The position numbers and the translations under genes were made by a program. Below are positions 41,956 to 53,414 of a stretch of DNA of 64,000 bases, one piece after another. Every line of letters starts with the position of its first letter. Positions within the stretch are counted from its first letter, which is position 1. The notes beneath the pieces were generated by a model that worked only from the letters and a program-made list of their open reading frames with translations, was not told the origin of the DNA and made no database searches. The DNA comes from Naegleria lovaniensis (taxonomy: Eukaryota > Heterolobosea > Eutetramitea > Acrasida > Naegleriidae), in the NCBI RefSeq assembly GCF_003324165.1, contig NW_025407837.1, positions 248,001 to 312,000 on the forward strand, given 5' to 3'.

Positions 41956-42639
41956 TTATTCCAAAGTTGGTGTTGAGACTGAGGCTAAGGAAGATATCGA
42001 ATCGCTAGAGACATGACTTGGTTTGATGATTTTTCTTATTTGCTTTTCTCTTTGTTTTAACTCTTTCTCATGTTGTTGATTTTGCTCTTTCAATGTTGCA
42101 TTTTCTTTTTGCAACGAAGCGTTTCTCTCTTTCAAAAGCTCAATATTATATTTCCTATTTTCGTCAGCAAATTTCTTTTTTTGTTCATGTTGTTGAATTT
42201 TATCTTCTAGCTCCTTTCGTTCCTTTTTTAATTGCTCAATTTGTTCTAGATATTGCTTTTCTTGTTCTATGAACGCTTCTCTGGATGCTTCTTTACTTTG
42301 CTGGAGAGCTGTCAACTCTTCATCATGCTTCTTTGTTAATTCTTTAAGTTCTTTTTCCTGTTGTTGCAGTAACAGTTCTAGTTGATGCATTCTCTTTGTG
42401 CTAAATAAGTATTCAACAGGATCTTGATGATTTAAATTGAAGGCTTCGTTCAAACGTTGTTTGATTATTTGCGGAATTTTGTGTTTTTGAAAATATTGAT
42501 CAACTTGTTGTTTGGAAGCTGTTTTCATCAATGGTTCTTCCTCTTCATCCAAAGTAGCATCATAGTGAAGCGAAACTTGTTGTTGATCGGATGATGGCTC
42601 GGTTGAAGATGATGGCAGATTCTCTGTTGTTGTGCTCAT
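41956..42639 (-). CDS. coiled-coil protein with N-terminal RIIa/Dpy-30-like docking motif
   Basis: Single exon, 227 residues. After a Ser-rich acidic start, residues 45-82 (Q-V-D-Q-Y-F-Q-K-H-K-I, then L-N-E-A-F-N-L-N-H-Q-D-P-V-E-Y-L-F) resemble the two-helix dimerisation/docking fold of RIIa, Dpy-30 and MYCBP proteins. Residues 85-205 form a long Glu/Lys/Gln coiled coil, and the tail is Ser-rich. Proteins with this layout are common in cilia and in A-kinase anchoring, but a flagellar role is only suggested. It follows the PHD gene on the same strand with 39 bp between stop and start. Confidence 0.75.
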   Translation of the reverse strand: MSTTTENLPSSSTEPSSDQQQVSLHYDATLDEEEEPLMKTASKQQVDQYFQKHKIPQIIKQRLNEAFNLNHQDPVEYLFSTKRMHQLELLLQQQEKELKELTKKHDEELTALQQSKEASREAFIEQEKQYLEQIEQLKKERKELEDKIQQHEQKKKFADENRKYNIELLKERNASLQKENATLKEQNQQHEKELKQREKQIRKIIKPSHVSSDSISSLASVSTPTLE

Positions 42640-42678
42640 TTTTTTTAAATTAAATTTTCATTTTGGATAGCATAGAAA

Positions 42679-43936
42679 TTATTTATTCTTTTTCTTCTTC
42701 TTTGGAGTTTTTGTTTTCTTTTCATTGGATGGTTGTTCTTGTTTGGTTGACGAGGGTGCTTCTGATTGTTTTGCTTTCTTAAATTCTTCAATCTTTTCAC
42801 TACTTTGTTCTTGACAAGTTGGACAAAACCACAGTCCTTTAGGAGCTTCGCTCAATGGCGGATCTAAACATCGGTAATGATATGCATTGTCACAATAATC
42901 ACAAATGATCATCTCACTCTCATCTGAATTCTTTTTACATTTGAGGCAAATTTTGCAGTCAGCACAAAGCCAATTATCTCTATATTGTTGCTCTAAATGA
43001 TCCATGTTGGGTTCATGACAAAAAGTATGGAAATAGCAGTTACAAGCTACACAATGAATGAGCTTATCCTCCTGATCTCCGCTGTCACATTTTTTACATA
43101 ATTTTCTAGACCTTAATAGAGTATGAGTTAAAGAAGCAATTTGTTGTAATGACGACTTACCTAGGTCTTCCTCTCTTTTTAGGAATTTGAGAAAGTTCTG
43201 ATTCAGAAAATAATGTTGATGCCTGTTGTTTTTCTTGTGCACTCAGGCTTGAATCTGTGTTTTCTGAATTATCGAGAAGCTGAAATAAAGACTCGGAAGG
43301 ATTGGCGGAAACTGGCTCAGTCTTGCTGTTGGATGAAATGGACTCCAATATGTCACCGTACGTGTTGACAACATTTTCTATTCTATCCTTAGCAATGATA
43401 ATAGAACTATTGAGAGTTGGTTCTTCATTAATCATGAATCCAACCTCCCTAGCATACTCTGGTCGTTTGCTGCAATACATTTCTAATATATTCTTAGTGT
43501 TGTGTATGAATCGTTGTTGCTGTTTGCTATTTAGGAAAAACTTGTTACAATAGCAAATTAATTTTGAAGTATATGGGCAAAGAGTATGAAATTGTGCTCG
43601 GTAACCATGATTTGTTCTTGGATCGGGAAAAGATGACAACATAAAAGGTACTTCTTCTCGTTGCCTTTTCATGATCATAATCTCCTCTGGAGTGAGCAAC
43701 CGAGTGGAAGGTATACTCGGAGAATCGATCTTGCCTTGATTTTCTACCGAGACTGATGATGAAGGGTTATTGTTGTTGTTGGGATTCAATACAGCAGAAC
43801 CGTCAGTTGTATCAATTGCCAAAGCCAACTCCATCTCATCCATTCCAGCCAAGTGATGTTCCTTCTGCTCCGAGCCATTCATTCTTGCTGGTGAATTCTC
43901 TTGGTTGGTATCAACGACAGTAGGAATTTGGGACAT
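42679..43936 (-). CDS. tandem PHD-finger protein with AT-hook, 2 exons
   Basis: Exon 1 is 43161-43936 and exon 2 is 42679-43111; the 49-nt intron joins K-K-R-G-R-P-R (an AT-hook) to S-R-K-L-C. 402 residues. The C-terminal half has two PHD fingers: the first with C-x2-C, H-C-V-A-C, H-T-F-C-H and W-L-C-A-D-C; the second with C-K-K, C-D-Y-C-D-N-A-Y-H-Y-R-C-L-D-P-P-L and W-F-C-P-T-C. Such pairs read histone-tail modifications in DPF/PHF10-type chromatin remodelling subunits and in methyltransferases. A role in SWI/SNF-type complexes is possible; the N-terminal half has no family signature that I recognise. The Lys-rich tail could be a nuclear localisation signal. Confidence 0.87.
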
Positions 43937-44145
43937 TTTTTGGCGATTAAATTATTAATGTGAAGTTAAACGATGTTGAATTATTTGTATCACAACACTC
44001 CCTTCAAATACATGTTAAACTCTCCAGTAGTGTCATTGAATCACACAAATACGTTGGGGATACTTTTACTAATTAATAATTAATTATCAACAGAATGGAG
44101 AAAATAAATAAAAATTTAATTCTAAAATATCCAAACAACAAAAAA

Positions 44146-44764
44146 ATGTCAAAGCCAAAACTTAGAACTGGATCCACCGCATTGCTCGGCATCATTGGCG
44201 ATGAGGAAACCGTAACTGGATTCTTATTAGCAGGAATTGGAGACAATGACGCAAAACATGCTGAAAACTTTCTTGTTGTAACTCCATGTACGTGCATAGT
44301 TGTTATTTTTATAGAATCATCATCATGACTTATTATTGTTGGGACATTTCTTCACGGAAATTACTATTGATATTTAAATATCTATGATGTAATCTCGCAA
44401 CATAATGACCTGATGTTTTTGTCAACAATTACCTCATGATCACTTCTCCGATGATACGAACCGCCATCACTACAGCAACACCACAAACACAAATTGAAGA
44501 GGCTTTCAAGAAGCTCACTTCCAGAGAGGATATTGCAATTTTGTTAATCAACCAACACGTAAGTGCTTGAAATTTATGAAATTTAGATGGATCATTCGGG
44601 ATTTCATGATTTGAAAATAGGTCGCCGAAAGTATTAGATATTTACTTGATAGCTACAGCCAAATCACTCCTGCCATTTTGGAAATTCCTTCTAAGGATTC
44701 ACCTTATGATCCATCAAAAGACTACATTCTTTCTCGTGTGAAAATGTTCTTCTCAGACAATTAA
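44146..44764 (+). CDS. ATP6V1F: V-type H+-ATPase subunit F, 3 exons
   Basis: Exons 44146-44287, 44476-44558 and 44621-44764; introns of 188 and 62 nt with GTACGT and GTAAGT donors. 122 residues, equal to the family norm (about 119). Subunit F belongs to the central stalk of the V1 rotor, coupling ATP hydrolysis to proton pumping into vacuoles and contractile vacuoles. Near-identical landmarks: I-I-G-D-E-E-T-V-T-G-F-L-L-A-G-I-G, N-F-L-V-V, I-L-L-I-N-Q-H-V-A-E-S-I-R, and L-E-I-P-S-K-D-S-P-Y-D. Splicing restores I-E-E-A-F downstream of junction one. Start has seven As before ATG. Confidence 0.95.
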
Positions 44765-44797
44765 GTTTCTTAATAAATTTTATTTAATCTTCATCAC

Positions 44798-47700
44798 CTA
44801 TTGTTGACTTGATGGTTGATTATTTGCTGATGCAGATTTAGATGCAGAAGTAAACCTGGCATAAATTGGAGCGAATTGATCCAAATGATTCCTTAAAGCA
44901 TTCTTAATGCTTGCCATGTATGGCTCAATATCAAACTCTTCGCTGCCACTGGATGTGGGAGGAGTTGTCGACGAGATGGAATCTGCAGAGGAGGTTGGTG
45001 TGGTTGTTGTTGGTGGAGTCGTGGAGGATACATTTCCTGTTGTTGCTGCTGCAGTAGACATTGCTTTCAACCTGCCCATACACCGAAATACATCCATCAG
45101 CATTTCCACAGCCTCTTTTGGCGAAACATGTGGAATAATTTCAGTAACAAGATCCATCGGTTCAATCACTAATTCAGCACGAATCAACACGTTTGTGATT
45201 TGAATGGTCTTCATAATTAGATGTTTGTCATTTTCTGATGATCCAAACCCCTTATTGTTTGACAATACCCTTAAATTCCATTCTCCAATCGCATTAGCAA
45301 ATAAACTTATCAAAGTTGTCTCCATATTTTCAATTTCAATGAATTTTCTTGGATACGCCAAAGAAATGAAATCAATCAAGCTATAAATGATTGGAAATTT
45401 GTGGAACATCTTGTCAATAACTATTTCTCTTTCGGTCATTGGCTTCTTTGGAAGAGATTCTAGCAATTGAGTTATGGTTTGAATTGGATTTTGCAATTTC
45501 AACCTCTTCATGAGTTGTTTTCCTAATTGAAGCGTGCATGAAATGTTATGCTCTTCTGTTTGAGAAAAAAGACATTTTGAAAATAGGCTCAAAATATGGG
45601 ACTTGTTCAATTTCACAACCTCTTCGTTGTGCTTATCGAAATAATATGTGTCTTTCTTCAACGTGAATGATTGATTCTTCAACTTTTTGTGAACATTGGA
45701 TGGGTTTACAAATACGACGCCTTTTGTTCTGATTGTCAACTTGTCTTCAAGAACTGTTTTCGTTTTCGACATTTTATGATTGGGCTGAATCAATTGAGTT
45801 ACCAAGCTCTGATGATCTGATGTTGAAGTAATTGGGGTTATTTCTGAAATGTGAGTCAACTCAATCATACTCTCATCTTCCACATTCTTAAACAATAACT
45901 TGATGATGGTGCTTTTATCCTCAGGTTTGATGTCATCATTGCTTAGGACTTTAGAAAAGACCGATGTTTCTTCTGGAAAGAAATAATTAATGATAGAAAG
46001 AGCATCTTTCTGATAGAGAAGTGGATAATTGATTTGTTCATGTACTTGAGACGACGTGAACACGTTTGTAGCATGAAGTCTAGATTCCATATGATTACAA
46101 AATATTAGATCCAAAGCAAAGTCAAACGTAGAGCATGCTACTTGTTCAAATCGAGAACACATCACAGAAATAATTTCCTTAATAACATTTCTACATTTTT
46201 CAATAATATCTGTTCTTCCTGCCATTACAATCAAAACAAAGTAGTAATAATATAAAGTGCTTGCCACGTCAGTTTCTGGCTCTAGTATAATGGTTGGTAT
46301 TAAATCGTGAGATAATCTTTGCTTGCTTCTTAATTGATGTCTTCTTTGATGTTTGGTTGTAAATGTTGGCTTCAAAAGGAAAAAGTAGTATGCCAAAAGT
46401 GCCTGTGAAAATTGGTTGGCTATCAGTTCTGGTATCGTAATCACCGCTGTATATGTTGCTGGTGTGGTGGTGTCTTCAATTTTGGAACTTGATTTAAGAA
46501 TTGAAATAAATGATTCGAGAAGGCGCAAAGGAAGATCTTGCACATTGGAACCGTTTCTAAAGAGAAAAGGGTACAAAAGTTGCCATCTGATAATAAAATT
46601 GTAAAATATTACTGGTTTGTAGTGCACTTCTTGATCAGCACTGAAAGTCATTGTTATTGATCATATAAGCACAAGAATATTGTCGATACTTACACATCTT
46701 TCAAAAGGTTGACCCATAGGCATAGATTGCTGATAATGGTACAAGTCTTTTCACTGTTGTTTGTGTTGGAAACTATCCATAGAACTTTTTCGATAAAAGG
46801 TCTTTTCAGAAATGTCAATAAACACTGAAATGAGAAGTTAATCCAACAATACTTACTCATCAAAAATGGCATAGTTTTTGGAGAATGAGTCATAGAGTTT
46901 AAGAAATAAGACAGTAGCATTGCCATTTCTATCTTTTGAGGATGTGGAAAAGTAATAATTGGTTAGTAAGTGCAGCAAAATATTTGATGCCATTGTTTCT
47001 CCTCCCGAAAGACCTAAAAGCTCTATCAAGAAGAACCAAACAGACTCTTTCATTTTGGAAGACTCCAATGCAAAGCCTATAATTTCCTCTGTTTTGGAGT
47101 GAAGAGAGTTCAGGAAAGTAAGGGAATTCAATCTATAAACAAAAGGAGGAGACGTTTGATGAAAAGTGTCTAGTGAGTAATTGTACTCCTGCAGTTTGCA
47201 CGAGTAAACAATAAAGTCTTCTTGGAGAATGGAAACAGTGTAGTTGAGAATGGTATGGCACTTGTCTCTCAGATTTTGAGGAATTGAGTCATCTTCAATC
47301 CAGCGTTTTAAAGTTACAAGATATTCAAAAGAAAAATCTTTCATCTGTTGTAGGTGCTCACTGATTATTTCAAGGATTGCTCCTAAACCATGTCTGTCAA
47401 TATTTGAATATGGCAATAAATTAAAGAATTCCAAAAATTCTATCTGGTGATTTTTGGAAAGCTCAAGGAAATCAGGTAAAATAACCTTAAGAATCCCATC
47501 ACACTCACTCATCATGTATAACAACATCGTGACGATGATCTCTTTCCTTTCATTCCATGTATTAACATTGGAAAAAATTAATTCTTCGATGAATGGAAAA
47601 ATTAGTGTTTTTGGTAAATCTGGGATCTTAATGCACATATGGTTCAGTACCAGTAATTCTCTCTTGCACTGATGATTAATAGTTTTAGTAAGTGAATGAA

Positions 47701-48658
47701 ACACATCAGTGTTGAAAATTTTTTGTTTTTGGTCTCCTAGTTGTTGAAAAGAGTAATAAATGTTCATGAGTATTGTTGCAAAAGTCATAGGTAAGGTAAC
47801 AAATGGATTCTCCAATGACATACAGACATAGAGGAAGTCACTAGATGTAATACTTAGAAAGTGTAAAAGGCGTGAATAATTTTGTTGGAAAGTTTGAAGA
47901 GAAGGAAGAAAATCTAATAGGGAACCATGCTCCTCAATGCCGTCAGGTATTGTGATTGGAACTAGCTTATACTGGGAGGCTAACTTGTCTGATGGTCTGC
48001 AAATAAATCTAACAATGTCCAAATATAATTGACAGAGAGGATGAAGCTCTAACTTCTCAAGAATGTATCTTATGGAAATATTATTCGATTCAAAAATTTC
48101 ATTTGCTGTTTTTCGCTTCTTTTGGGGAGGATCAAATTCGCTATCCTCATCATTTGATGAGTCAGAAGACGAAATTGGAAGTGAAAAGCCTCTATTAATC
48201 TCATCAACAACTTGTTGTGTGAGATATTTGAATAAATTTTCAATCATAATGTCATTTTGTTGTGCTTTCATCCTCACCTTGAGGTCGTTCGTGATGGATT
48301 TTTTGATCACATAATAATTTAATTTCCATTGCTCTTCTAATTGTTCCAACTGTCTGCTCAAATATTCCATCTTTTGATTGTAACCTCGGTTATACGACTG
48401 TTGTTTTTGCTCCCGATGAATGGAATATTTACATTCTTCGAATTGATGAAAGTAACGTTCAACTTGAGAGCACAATACCTGAAAGGTAGGCAGATAGTCA
48501 TCATCAGATAATTGATTTGAAAATACTTCTCGGAGAGTTTGAGAGAGAATTGTTGGATCTACGATATGCAATGTCTGTTTAAAATATGCATAAGTATGAT
48601 AATCTGATGGCCTCTTTCCAGAGAAGGTGAAGATGGATTGAATTTTGTTCTGCATCAT
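44798..48658 (-). CDS. large alpha-helical protein, function unrecognised, 3 exons
   Basis: Exons 46857-48658, 46694-46801 and 44798-46640; introns of 55 and 53 nt. The joined frame gives 1250 residues. It is mostly amphipathic helices of the alpha-solenoid kind, with a Lys/Arg-rich possible nuclear localisation signal at about residue 185 (P-P-Q-K-K-R-K). The C-terminal half contains T-E-R-E-I-V-I-D-K-M-F-H-K-F-P-I, which faintly recalls large nuclear scaffold subunits such as those of the Integrator complex, but I cannot defend that assignment. The C-terminus is Ser/Thr/Pro-rich. The intron-1 acceptor is set by the frame: the closer TTTCAG would lead to a stop, the one at 46802 does not. 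Confidence 0.65.
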
Positions 48659-48780
48659 TTGTTGTGAACAACGGAAGTGGATGATCAAAACAATTTTTTA
48701 ATAAAATTTTTTAAAAAAATTTTAATGTTGGAAATGAATGGAGAATAATTTATTCATCGTACTACACCACGATTAGATGG

Positions 48781-49887
48781 TCAATTCTGAACGTGGTTGC
48801 TTTTATGTCGAATTTTGACTGTACATCGCTTTTTCCATTCTGTGGGCGTATCATTAGAAATGTTTGGTGCTTGTTTTCTCTTGCAAATCTGAGGAGATGA
48901 AGAACAACTGCTCTCTCGTTCATTATCGTCATCATCACTGTTTTCATCTCTTTTAAAGGGTGGTGTTAATATGATAATGGAAGAATCTTCAGGAGAAAGA
49001 ACTATTGCTGTGAATGATGAGGAATTGGCTGAGTCATCTTTGATTGTCTCATCTTTGTGTGGAGAGATTTTTAGAGACTTGTTTAAACGCGAAACCTTTG
49101 GTTCATTGAAAGTACTCTCTGTGATTTCAGAATTCGAATAGTCAAAACTTGATGGAGAGGCACTTGAGATGTCTTGTTTCTTTGGAGTTTTAGAGAAAAA
49201 GGAATTGACAGTTCCTTTAGATTTTAGCTGTTCTCTCTCTCTTTCTTCTTTCACTATTGAGGAGATTATTTGTTCTTCTGAAAAAGGTTTAACTCTGTCA
49301 ATATTCGAATTATGTCGTAAAATATATTCCTTAATTCTCCAAATCATTTGCTCTCTTGTTCCATGGGTTGGTAAATTGAATTTTTTAAGGTATTCTTTGA
49401 GTTGATTGTTTTTCAATATGGAATAACATAATGAGGGAATTTTAGAAGAAGAAGAGGAGGGAGAAGAATGGTTTGATCTCTGGCAAGACCAATCGAAAGA
49501 TTCTTGGCTTTCCGAAATTGAAGCTGTGGAGTGACGATCATTTAAATCTGATCGATCGTGTTCTTTTTGAGAGTTTGTTAATTGTTGAATAAGATCTTTC
49601 CTAGCATTTGAGTATAGGTTCATCATGTCCGACACAAATGGTACTTTGATGATATCACTTTTTGAATATTCTTCCTTGCAGATTGGACATCGATTCCGAA
49701 ATGAAAATTCTCTTGAAATACACAAATCACAAAAAAAGTGCAAACACGTTCGAATACATTTTGGATTGTCCAATAGCTCTTTACAAATCGGACACTGCAA
49801 CGAGTTCTCAAAAGCCGACAGGGATTGCAAATTCGTTCGTTTCTCCCATGTTGGTTCTTCATCGAGAAGGCTTTCATTTTTGCTCAT
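48781..49887 (-). CDS. RAD18: RAD18-like E3 ubiquitin ligase (RING plus SAP)
   Basis: Single exon, 368 residues. RAD18 with RAD6 monoubiquitinates PCNA at stalled replication forks. Residues 27-75 are a RING finger close to RAD18: L-Q-C-P-I-C-K-E-L, C-L-H-F-F-C-D-L-C-I and R-C-P-I-C. The region about 155-195 has a SAP motif, N-N-Q-L-K-E-Y-L-K-K-F-N-L-P-T-H-G-T-R-E-Q-M, followed by the R-H-N-S-N-I-D stretch, which is also RAD18-like. The UBZ zinc finger that sits between these domains in fungal and animal RAD18 is absent. The C-terminal third is Ser-rich and disordered. Start M-S-K-N-E with an A-run; divergent from CFAP161 over 219 bp. Confidence 0.85.
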   Translation of the reverse strand: MSKNESLLDEEPTWEKRTNLQSLSAFENSLQCPICKELLDNPKCIRTCLHFFCDLCISREFSFRNRCPICKEEYSKSDIIKVPFVSDMMNLYSNARKDLIQQLTNSQKEHDRSDLNDRHSTASISESQESFDWSCQRSNHSSPSSSSSKIPSLCYSILKNNQLKEYLKKFNLPTHGTREQMIWRIKEYILRHNSNIDRVKPFSEEQIISSIVKEEREREQLKSKGTVNSFFSKTPKKQDISSASPSSFDYSNSEITESTFNEPKVSRLNKSLKISPHKDETIKDDSANSSSFTAIVLSPEDSSIIILTPPFKRDENSDDDDNERESSCSSSPQICKRKQAPNISNDTPTEWKKRCTVKIRHKSNHVQN

Positions 49888-50106
49888 TTTTTACTTCGTG
49901 TGTTTTCTGTAACTGTAAAAATCAAGAACATGTCGCCTTTCTTCATCACTCACAGTTCTGCCAATTCAAAACGTGGTAGCAAGGTGCCGCGTATCATTTC
50001 ATATCGACACAAGTGAGTTGATGATCTTGTTGAAGTAAGATAGGTTTTTTGAAAAAGTCAAAAGGCGCCAAAATTGATTGACTACAATAATTACAATTTT
50101 AAAAAA

Positions 50107-51009
50107 ATGCAACAGTACTATACAACTCAGCAACTTCAAGGGCACACTACTTTCAAACCACACGTTCGGATCGGGAACTGGAATGAGGATATTGAGCTGC
50201 TCAATGAAAAACAAAAGGAGTTTTTACGAGCAAAGGAAGAGGGTTTACTGCCTCATCAAATAATGGAGCGCAAAATGAATAGACATCTAAGTCCAATTCC
50301 TTTAACGGAGAAGCGAGAGAATGGTGCTATTCATTTTGGAGATATTGTCATGATCAAGAGTGTAAATACAGGTGGAATTTTGTGCATGGATTTAGATACA
50401 ATATTGCATCATGTCAATGACCGTTTTGCATGTACAACGTCCACCCTTACCACAACGCCTTGTGCAAGAAATTGTTTTGTTGTTGAGAAAGTTCCAAACG
50501 ACACGAGTGCTGACATGATCATTCCTGAGGAGGAGAGTCACATACTTCACTATGGACAGAAATTTAGATTGAAGTGTGTTTCTCAATTCCATTCACCAGT
50601 AAGTACTTGATGTTGCAAACAGCTGTGTAAAAATGTTTCTATTCAATCACGTTAGCTTTACTTACGTTCGGAAAAACCTTCTCCAACTTGTTTTGCTTCT
50701 GGTACATCCTCTGCAGAGAAATGTCAGGAAGTCTCTGTGGACCAGGTCGTCAGTTATGAAACTGTTTGGAAAATTCAATATCTTCACAAGGGGTATCGCC
50801 TTGAGTATGAAGGACAAGCTGTAAATGTAAATGAGCCAATTGTTCTTACACACTGCGCAACAAACCAGTGTTTGAGCTCTAATCAGAGTATTGTAATGTT
50901 GAATGATTTTGGCAAAGAGTACCAAGTTTTTTGTAAAACTTCGTTAACGATTCACAAGACAGAGGATGTTTGTAATCATTTCATGATTTTGCAAGCAGAA
51001 AATCAATAA
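50107..51009 (+). CDS. CFAP161: CFAP161 (cilia- and flagella-associated protein), 2 exons
   Basis: Exon 1 is 50107-50598 and exon 2 is 50656-51009, over a 57-nt GTAAGT intron; 281 residues, near the size of human CFAP161. The protein is a microtubule inner protein of axonemal doublets. Matches: V-R-I-G-N-W-N-E-D near the N-terminus, I-H-F-G-D-I-V-M-I, R-N-C-F-V-V-E, H-Y-G-Q-K-F-R-L, then in exon 2 L-Y-L-R-S, W-K-I-Q-Y-L and R-L-E-Y-E-G-Q-A-V-N-V-N-E-P-I-V-L-T-H-C. The start M-Q-Q-Y-Y follows seven As. It supports a flagellate stage, as enkurin does. Confidence 0.92.
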
Positions 51010-51040
51010 TAGTGTATAGCTAATAATAATTTACAAGTGG

Positions 51041-53248
51041 CTATTTCTTCTTGTGACTTGTCTTTTTCTTTTTCTTTGGTTTTTCTGTGGAACTGGAGGG
51101 TAAGGAAAATACAGAAACCGATTGTTTGGTTTGTTTTTGCTTTTTCCGCTCTTGCTGAGCAGCAAATTGTTTTGCCTTTTGTCGATTAGTGTTGTTAAGG
51201 AAGGAAGATTTAGGAGCAGCATGTTTGTTGTGAGATGATGATTTGGATGGTTGAGAAGTGGTGCTTGTTGTTCTTGGAGTTTGTTGAATGATGGATAAAA
51301 CTTCTTGAGAATTGGACAATGAGAATGACAGAGATGGAAGGCTTGAAGATGATGCTAAACTGCTGCTTTCTGAATCTTGTTCAGATGTTGCTGTCTCTTG
51401 ACTTGCAAGTAATTCTCTTTTTCGCTTTTTCAAAGCATTTCTATAGGCCTCTACTTGTCGTTTTTCAGCTTCTTTCTTTTTGGTTTCAAGCTCCAATCTT
51501 TCCTTTCTTTGGTCGAGTTTCTCTTTATCAGCTTCCACAGCAGATTGAGGAATTGCGAATTTAGAAAGGGTCAAATTCAAAAGACGAGAAGTTCTAGAGC
51601 TGAATGGCCCATAGCCACCATCTTTTCGTTTCATACTCTTGAGTAATTCTTGATTCTTCTCAAATTGTTCTTTAAGCATTTGTGGGGTGTATTCCTTTTT
51701 CACACGTTTCTTATGGAGGCTCGATAAGTTATTATCGTCATTTCCAAAGCTCATGAGTTCATCGTCCTCTTCTTCCTCTTCGTCGGTGATATCTGTAATT
51801 TCACTTTCTACTTCTGATCGTTGCACAGTTGATTCTTCATCAGATTCGTTGAATTCAATAAAGCTTTCAATTTCCTTTTCTAACTCTTTATCATCCAAGT
51901 TGTGAATATCATCCAGAGTTCTGTAGTTCAACACATTTCCATCATCATCTTCCTCTTCACATTCATCAGACATGTATGCTTCAGCAGCCTTTGCTTCTGC
52001 CTTCATTTCTTCAATGTATTGCTTGATGGCTAACTTGCGTTGCAATTCACGTTGTTGTTTTTCCTCTTCAGACATCTCTGGTGGTTTCTTGTGTTCTTCT
52101 CGATCTGATGAATGATCATCGGAAGATGTTTCTGCTTCTGGTTCCTCTTCATTTGCTTGGTGTGTGATCTCTTCTTCGGGAGCTAATGTGAGTGTCTGAG
52201 GCAATAGAGGTTCATTGAAAGTATCTTTGATTCCCGAGGTGATGACTGTGTCAGGAATGGTCGTTTCTGTGGGAAGAAGAGTTGATGATGATTTTCCTTC
52301 TGCTTCTTCTTGTGCACAAGAAGGTTCATTTCCATGAGATGGCTCTGTTGAAGCAATGGGATCCATATGGAGTATATCCTCTCCGTTGTCTTCCTCGTCA
52401 TCACTAGAGTCATCGTCATCACGAGAAGTGCTACTGACTGGTTGTGAAGATATATCTTTCGTTACAATCAAGTCAAAGTCACCGTCATCATCGTCGTCTG
52501 AGGAATCCTCATCGTCACTTGAAACAAGTGCATGCTTGTATTGAACTTTGTCTGATGCAGTAATATATTTATCGATTTTGATTTCTGGTTTGAGAGGACG
52601 TTTGTGACTAATTGGATGACCAACCTTAATGATAATGAACAAAGTATTTTCAACTTACCAAGAAAAGGAGTCAATAATAGGCGTCAAATGTGTGAGAATT
52701 TTAGGAACAAGTTCCTCCATTTTGAAAATGTGCTTGAGAGCTCTATGTGGAAGATCTTCATCAACCTCCTTTGTTCTCTTATATTGTGCATAGACAGCAT
52801 CTTCCAAATCTTTAATTTCTTTTTGTTTTTTCTTTGAAACTTTGTTCTTCTTATTGGATGTTGTTGAATGAACAGCTGCCTCTTCTTCCTGTGGTTCATT
52901 CATTTCATCTACTGTTGGCTCTTCGTTTATGGATTTTCTCTTGACAGAATAAAGTACACTTTCATCAATGGGAGCATCCTCTCCATCCATCAAGGCATCC
53001 AAATCATCCAAACCGCTCCGACCTCCGATTGAAGATTTCAAGAGAGCTAATTGTTTGATTTTACGAGCTTGTGCACCATCGTCTTCATCATCAAATTCAA
53101 GAGGTTGTTGCTCCTCATCCGATGATGTTTCAACATTTTCCTGTTGTTGTGGTGATGATGATGTGTCCTCCGTGTTGTTCATTTCATCATCTTCCATAAA
53201 ATCATTACGCTGTGCGAGATGTGAATTTTCCAATTCAACTTCTGACAT
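51041..53248 (-). CDS. acidic, Ser-rich nuclear-type protein, 2 exons, unknown
   Basis: Exon 1 is 52659-53248 and exon 2 is 51041-52607. The frame demands the acceptor ATTAG at 52608-52609, giving a 51-nt intron and a Cys codon at the junction (S-F-S-C-H-K-R-P-L-K-P). 718 residues, dominated by Asp/Glu/Ser tracts with two Lys-rich helices; the last part (A-D-K-E-K-L-D-Q-R-K-E-R-L-E) is a coiled coil followed by a basic tail. The composition resembles Claspin/Mrc1 or nucleolar proteins but I see no diagnostic motif. Probably nuclear, given the basic clusters. Its 3' end is 31 bp from that of CFAP161. Confidence 0.7.
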
Positions 53249-53414
53249 TTTTTTGAAAGTGTTGAAGTTGCGAAAAACGGTCCTAATTGGCGGGAACGAT
53301 TCATTGCCCAGGATAACAATCGATTAGGAGACATGATAACATAGGAGCTCGTATGACCGTTAAAATGATCTGGATGACAAGATAACAACCACCCAGTCTT
53401 TCACTCACAAAAAA

